DNA from: CAYZXK01 sp964482395
GTDB lineage: Bacteria > Planctomycetota > Phycisphaerae > UBA1845 > Fen-1342
Assembly (NCBI GenBank): GCA_964482395.1
Contig: CAYZXK010000156.1
Location: 1-8,817 of the forward strand
Direction: 5' to 3'
DNA: 8,817 nucleotides
Made by a program: the position numbers and the translations under genes. Each line of letters starts with the position of its first letter. Within the stretch, counting starts at the first letter, position 1. Positions 5,999 to 8,817 of this stretch are shown one piece after another. Under the pieces are notes generated by a model. It worked only from the letters and a program-made list of their open reading frames with translations, had not been told where the DNA came from and did no database searches.

Positions 5999-7477
5999 TC
6001 AAGGCTCCAGCTTCAACCGCCTGCGAAGCCAGCCGCTCAGCTCGTCCAGTGCAGTCGGGGCGATGGTCTGCTGGATGGTCGCGTATTCCTCGACCGAGCC
6101 GGTTTGAGCCTCCTGAAACAAGTGGTTCAGGCCGGCCAGCTCCTTGAGCGTCACGTCCGAGTTCCCGGCGGCTTTGAGGGCCTGCTCAATAGCCGACAGG
6201 TTCTCCTGCGGCGGCACTTGACGGTCCAGGGAGCCGATCAAGACCAGTACCGGGCAATGCACTTTCTCCAGATTCACCCGCGGGTCATGCTTGAGGAACC
6301 AGCGCATCCACTTCGAAGTCATGAATTGCAACTGCTGCTTCTCCAGGGCTTCCACTTGTTCGGGCGGCAATGCGGACAGGCCGGATCGCCCAAGTTGAAT
6401 CTTGATGAGGTCCCGCAGAGCTTGCCGGATCGAATCTTCATCGGCCTCGCCGGTCACCCGCTCCAGCAGAACCCGCTGGGCCTGCGATTCCCGCTCGATC
6501 TGTTCCTCCGGCACCCCGGCCGCCGACAGCACGGCCCGCAGTTGCATGGCCATGAGTTTGTCCCCGCGAACCCCCGTCCCGGCCAGCAGCACGATGCAGG
6601 CCACGTCCTTGGACCGGCCAGCCACCATCGATGCGATCAGACCGCCTTCGCTGTGGCCGAGCAGCCCGATGCGGCCGGGGTCGATCTCCGGCTGCTTCTT
6701 GAGAAACTTGATGCCCGCGATCACATCATTCGCGAAGTCCTTGGACGTGGATTCGGCCGTCCGGCCACTCGACCCCCCTACCCCGCGGTCGTCCACGCGC
6801 AGCACGGCTATGCCACGGCGGGTCAGATGGTCAGCGATCACCGCGAAGGGCTTGTGCCCCACGATGGTCTCGTCGCGGTCCTGCGGTCCTGAGCCGGTGA
6901 TCAGAATTACCGCCGGATGGGGCCCGCCGCCCTCCGGAATCGTCAGCGTCCCGGCAAGCTGGGTCTGATCCACCGGGTTCTCATAGCCCACCTCGCGCTG
7001 CGAATATGGGAATGGCGGCCTGGGAGTCTGCGGCCGCGGGGGGCCGACACTCTGGGCTTCCTGTTCAGTGATGCGCTCCATGCGGACCGGAAAGGTCATG
7101 CCCATCTGGCGCAGCTCGCCCTGGCCGGTCCGCCCGTCCTCCGATCGCTTGAGCACGAAGACCGCATTCGCCGGCGGCGGAATGGTGAAACGAATCTCCT
7201 CGGCCGTCAGCACCACGTCGACCAGCGGTCCCTCTTTGGCTCCCTGGATCGGGATGTCGATGGTCGCCCGGTACGATCCCAGCTCGGCCTCTGGACGGAA
7301 CACGACCACGAAGTCCAGGGGCATCCCCGGAACCTCGGCGATCCCCTTCCACCACTGCACCTCCCCCGGCTGGCCCGCCGCCTGGGCGGGGCTGGCCGCG
7401 GCGGCTGCCAAAACCAGCGCCCCGATACATCGCGCCATCTGCCCGGGACACGACCGTTTTGACCCGCGCTCACTCAT
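5999..7477 (-). CDS. Exported alpha/beta hydrolase (serine esterase/peptidase-like)
   Basis: The protein has 492 residues. A basic N-terminus and a hydrophobic Ala-rich stretch (about 17-30) end in SPAQA-AG, a good signal peptidase I site near residue 33, so it is probably exported. Residues about 40-140 form a beta-rich N-terminal domain of unknown role. From about 160 an alpha/beta hydrolase fold follows, with a GSGPQDRDE loop (195-203) as likely oxyanion hole, nucleophile elbow GHSEGG (S276), a cap region rich in helices (about 305-395), Asp in GSLDRQVPP (D418) and His in GLNHLF (H452). The triad is complete, so the enzyme is probably active on ester or amide substrates; the substrate cannot be told.

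The start at 7477 has an AGAGG six bases upstream (7484-7488). A second ATG at 7438 keeps the signal peptide but lacks a good binding site. The gene lies 98 bases after the MCE gene on the same strand. Confidence 0.9.
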   Translation of the reverse strand: MSERGSKRSCPGQMARCIGALVLAAAAASPAQAAGQPGEVQWWKGIAEVPGMPLDFVVVFRPEAELGSYRATIDIPIQGAKEGPLVDVVLTAEEIRFTIPPPANAVFVLKRSEDGRTGQGELRQMGMTFPVRMERITEQEAQSVGPPRPQTPRPPFPYSQREVGYENPVDQTQLAGTLTIPEGGGPHPAVILITGSGPQDRDETIVGHKPFAVIADHLTRRGIAVLRVDDRGVGGSSGRTAESTSKDFANDVIAGIKFLKKQPEIDPGRIGLLGHSEGGLIASMVAGRSKDVACIVLLAGTGVRGDKLMAMQLRAVLSAAGVPEEQIERESQAQRVLLERVTGEADEDSIRQALRDLIKIQLGRSGLSALPPEQVEALEKQQLQFMTSKWMRWFLKHDPRVNLEKVHCPVLVLIGSLDRQVPPQENLSAIEQALKAAGNSDVTLKELAGLNHLFQEAQTGSVEEYATIQQTIAPTALDELSGWLRRRLKLEP

Positions 7478-7483
7478 GCGCCA

Positions 7484-7488
7484 CCTCT
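7484..7488 (-). promoter_or_regulatory. Ribosome binding site of the hydrolase
   Basis: AGAGG on the minus strand lies six bases before the ATG at 7477 and decides this start over the in-frame ATG at 7438. The rest of the 98-base gap (7478-7575) holds a 10-base palindrome, ACGGCGCCGT at 7559-7568, just after the MCE stop. It has no loop and no T-run, so it is not a convincing terminator. Confidence 0.6.
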
Positions 7489-7575
7489 TCAGCAGCCCGA
7501 CGAGATGAAAGGCTTAACCGGCCCGCAGGCCCAAACGCCCCGCAGACAACGACGCCGCACGGCGCCGTTCGGTGG

Positions 7576-8700
7576 TCAGAGCGACACCCTTATCTTGCCC
7601 TCGCGCCACTCCGCGATCAGGGCCCGAAACTCCTCCACCGCCAGCGAAAGCCGCTCGGCGGTGATCACCATGGCTTCGTAGAGTCGGCCGTCCATCACCA
7701 GTCGGCCGAGGTTGCCTTCGCCACGGGTTACCTGCTGCCCGACCACGTTCAGATGGTCGAGAACCCGATCGACCCGATCGAAGCTGTCCATCGCGGCCCG
7801 GGACAGTTCCGCGACCCGTCCGTCGAAGTTGGCCAGGGTGTCGTCAGCCCGGGTGACCAGCTTCTGGGCATCGCTGCCCACCTGCCGGAGCTGTTCGGCC
7901 GCCGCGCCCAAGTCGTCCATCACCTTCTTGCCTTTTTCCGACATTTCGCGGGCGTTGGCGACGGTTTCGCGCAGATCGCTCTTGACCTGGTTGTCGCCCA
8001 GCACCTCGTTGAAGTGTTTGAGGCTGGAATCCAGCCGGGCCAGCGCGCTGGAGAGATTACCTTGCGGGCCGCCTGCCGCGTCGACCATCTGCGGCGATCG
8101 CTTCTCGGTGATGTCCTTCAACTGCTCAAGCACTGGGGTGAGGGCCTCGGCCGCGTCGCCGACCTGTCGAGCCATGCTTTCAAGGGTGGTCACTACTCGG
8201 GCCGGCAGGATGGATTCCAGCCCTCCCCGGATCGTGCCGGGGATTATCGCCCCCGGTGGCAGCGGCTGGGCGTCCGGCGGTCCGGGAATGATCTCGATGG
8301 CCGGGCGTCCCTGTCCGAGGACCGGCTCGGTGGTCTGGGCGGTGCTGCCCTGGGGGATGAGGTACTGGTTCTCGATCGCCAGCACTACGGTCACGCCCAT
8401 ATCTTGAGCCACGAGTATGCCCGAAGCGTCCTTGGCGGGTGAGGGGGCCGGGCCGGCGGCCGCCGTTCGCGGGTTCTGCAACTGCACGTAGTCTACCGTC
8501 CCGATTTTGATCCCTTTCACCGTCACCAGGTTCCCGCTCCGGATGCCGCTTACTCGGTCGAAACGGACGCACAGCGGGTAGGTTTGCCCGCGCAGCATCC
8601 ACTGGGCCCCCTGCCCGAACAGGACGATCATTATGCCCATTATCGCCAGCCCGACCAGGACGAAGATTCCGACCATAACATTGCGGCGTTTTTCCTGCAT
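7576..8700 (-). CDS. MCE-domain (MlaD-like) lipid-transport substrate-binding protein
   Basis: The protein has 374 residues from the ATG at 8700. A single membrane helix (about 8-29, starting NVMVGIFVLVGL) anchors it in the inner membrane. An MCE domain follows (about 38-141): it opens YPLCVRFDRVSGIRSGN, continues VKGIKIGTV, and closes with GQGRPAIEIIPG. This fold binds lipids and forms rings in Mla, Yrb/Pqi and Mce systems that carry phospholipids between inner and outer membranes. Residues 76-101 are an Ala/Pro-rich insertion within the MCE domain. The remaining 230 residues are helical with heptad-like spacing, as in long MCE proteins whose C-terminal helices form a tube or coiled coil.

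The start is set by GGGAG at 8709-8713, eight bases upstream; the frame is open to the window edge, but the earlier GTG at 8769 lacks support. The partner permease (MlaE) and ATPase (MlaF) are not in the window and may lie beyond its right edge. Confidence 0.9.
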   Translation of the reverse strand: MQEKRRNVMVGIFVLVGLAIMGIMIVLFGQGAQWMLRGQTYPLCVRFDRVSGIRSGNLVTVKGIKIGTVDYVQLQNPRTAAAGPAPSPAKDASGILVAQDMGVTVVLAIENQYLIPQGSTAQTTEPVLGQGRPAIEIIPGPPDAQPLPPGAIIPGTIRGGLESILPARVVTTLESMARQVGDAAEALTPVLEQLKDITEKRSPQMVDAAGGPQGNLSSALARLDSSLKHFNEVLGDNQVKSDLRETVANAREMSEKGKKVMDDLGAAAEQLRQVGSDAQKLVTRADDTLANFDGRVAELSRAAMDSFDRVDRVLDHLNVVGQQVTRGEGNLGRLVMDGRLYEAMVITAERLSLAVEEFRALIAEWREGKIRVSL

Positions 8701-8817
8701 GGCACCAGCTCCCTGCTTTCGCGACGGCTGCCGACCGTCCGGGTAATCCCGGATATTGTATGCCGGCACACCCAGTAGTACACTTGTAGTTTCGGAAGGG
8801 GTGGCGTATCCTTTCGT
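8701..8817 (-). other. Upstream region of the MCE gene
   Basis: No complete gene is seen here. A TACAAT at 8755-8760 on the minus strand would make a good -10 box about 55 bases before the ATG at 8700, but the bases 16-19 upstream do not resemble TTGACA. All three minus-strand frames are open to the edge, so the end of a preceding gene cannot be ruled out. Confidence 0.3.
8709..8713 (-). promoter_or_regulatory. Ribosome binding site of the MCE gene
   Basis: GGGAG on the minus strand lies eight bases before the ATG at 8700. It argues for this start, which places the membrane helix close to the N-terminus as usual for MlaD-like proteins. Confidence 0.6.

Noticed and set aside
7551..7570. GC-rich palindrome after the MCE stop as a terminator
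   Set aside because: ACGGCGCCGT has no loop, the larger possible stem leaves too tight a loop, and no T-run follows on the minus strand.
7459..8442. 327-codon plus-strand frame antisense to the MCE gene
   Set aside because: No domain or membrane segment, a composition typical of a shadow frame, and the opposite strand encodes a clear MCE protein.

Overview
The window is GC-rich and most likely comes from a planctomycete, probably of the Phycisphaerae type. The main reason is the first large gene. It encodes a secreted metalloprotease with Cys-rich DCNxNGxPDEC calcium-binding repeats and a C-terminal dockerin-like pair ending in D-I-N-P-F-V, a protein style typical of that phylum. A GT-C glycosyltransferase fused to TPRs and a stand-alone MCE lipid-binding protein also fit a didermic planctomycete. 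This assignment is inference from protein style; no ribosomal marker is present.

Layout. Positions 1-138 look like one end of an IS5-family insertion sequence: the first 15 codons of its transposase on the minus strand, with ribosome binding site, a possible promoter and a probable terminal end. From 139 to 3621 (+) runs a very large M36/fungalysin-like protease gene. Its reading frame stays open upstream of the first plausible start codon right up to the IS boundary, and that upstream stretch encodes recognisable propeptide sequence. The gene therefore appears to be cut at its 5' end by the IS, with its signal peptide outside the window. It also seems to lack the segment that should carry the third zinc ligand, so it may be a decaying gene.

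From 3630 to 8700 three genes lie on the minus strand. In transcription order they are an MCE/MlaD-like membrane-anchored lipid-binding protein, an exported alpha/beta hydrolase, and a polytopic GT-C glycosyltransferase ending in seven TPRs. The gaps are 98 and about 155 bases and no convincing terminator is seen between them, so they could be one transcript. All three act at or beyond the inner membrane, but nothing in the sequence ties them to a single pathway. The last minus-strand gene and the protease converge with only 8 bases between their stop codons.

I found no rRNA, tRNA, CRISPR array, defence system or phage genes. The points most worth a second look are the IS-interrupted protease, its missing zinc-ligand segment, and its architecture of protease, calcium repeats, seven-bladed propeller and dockerin-like tail.
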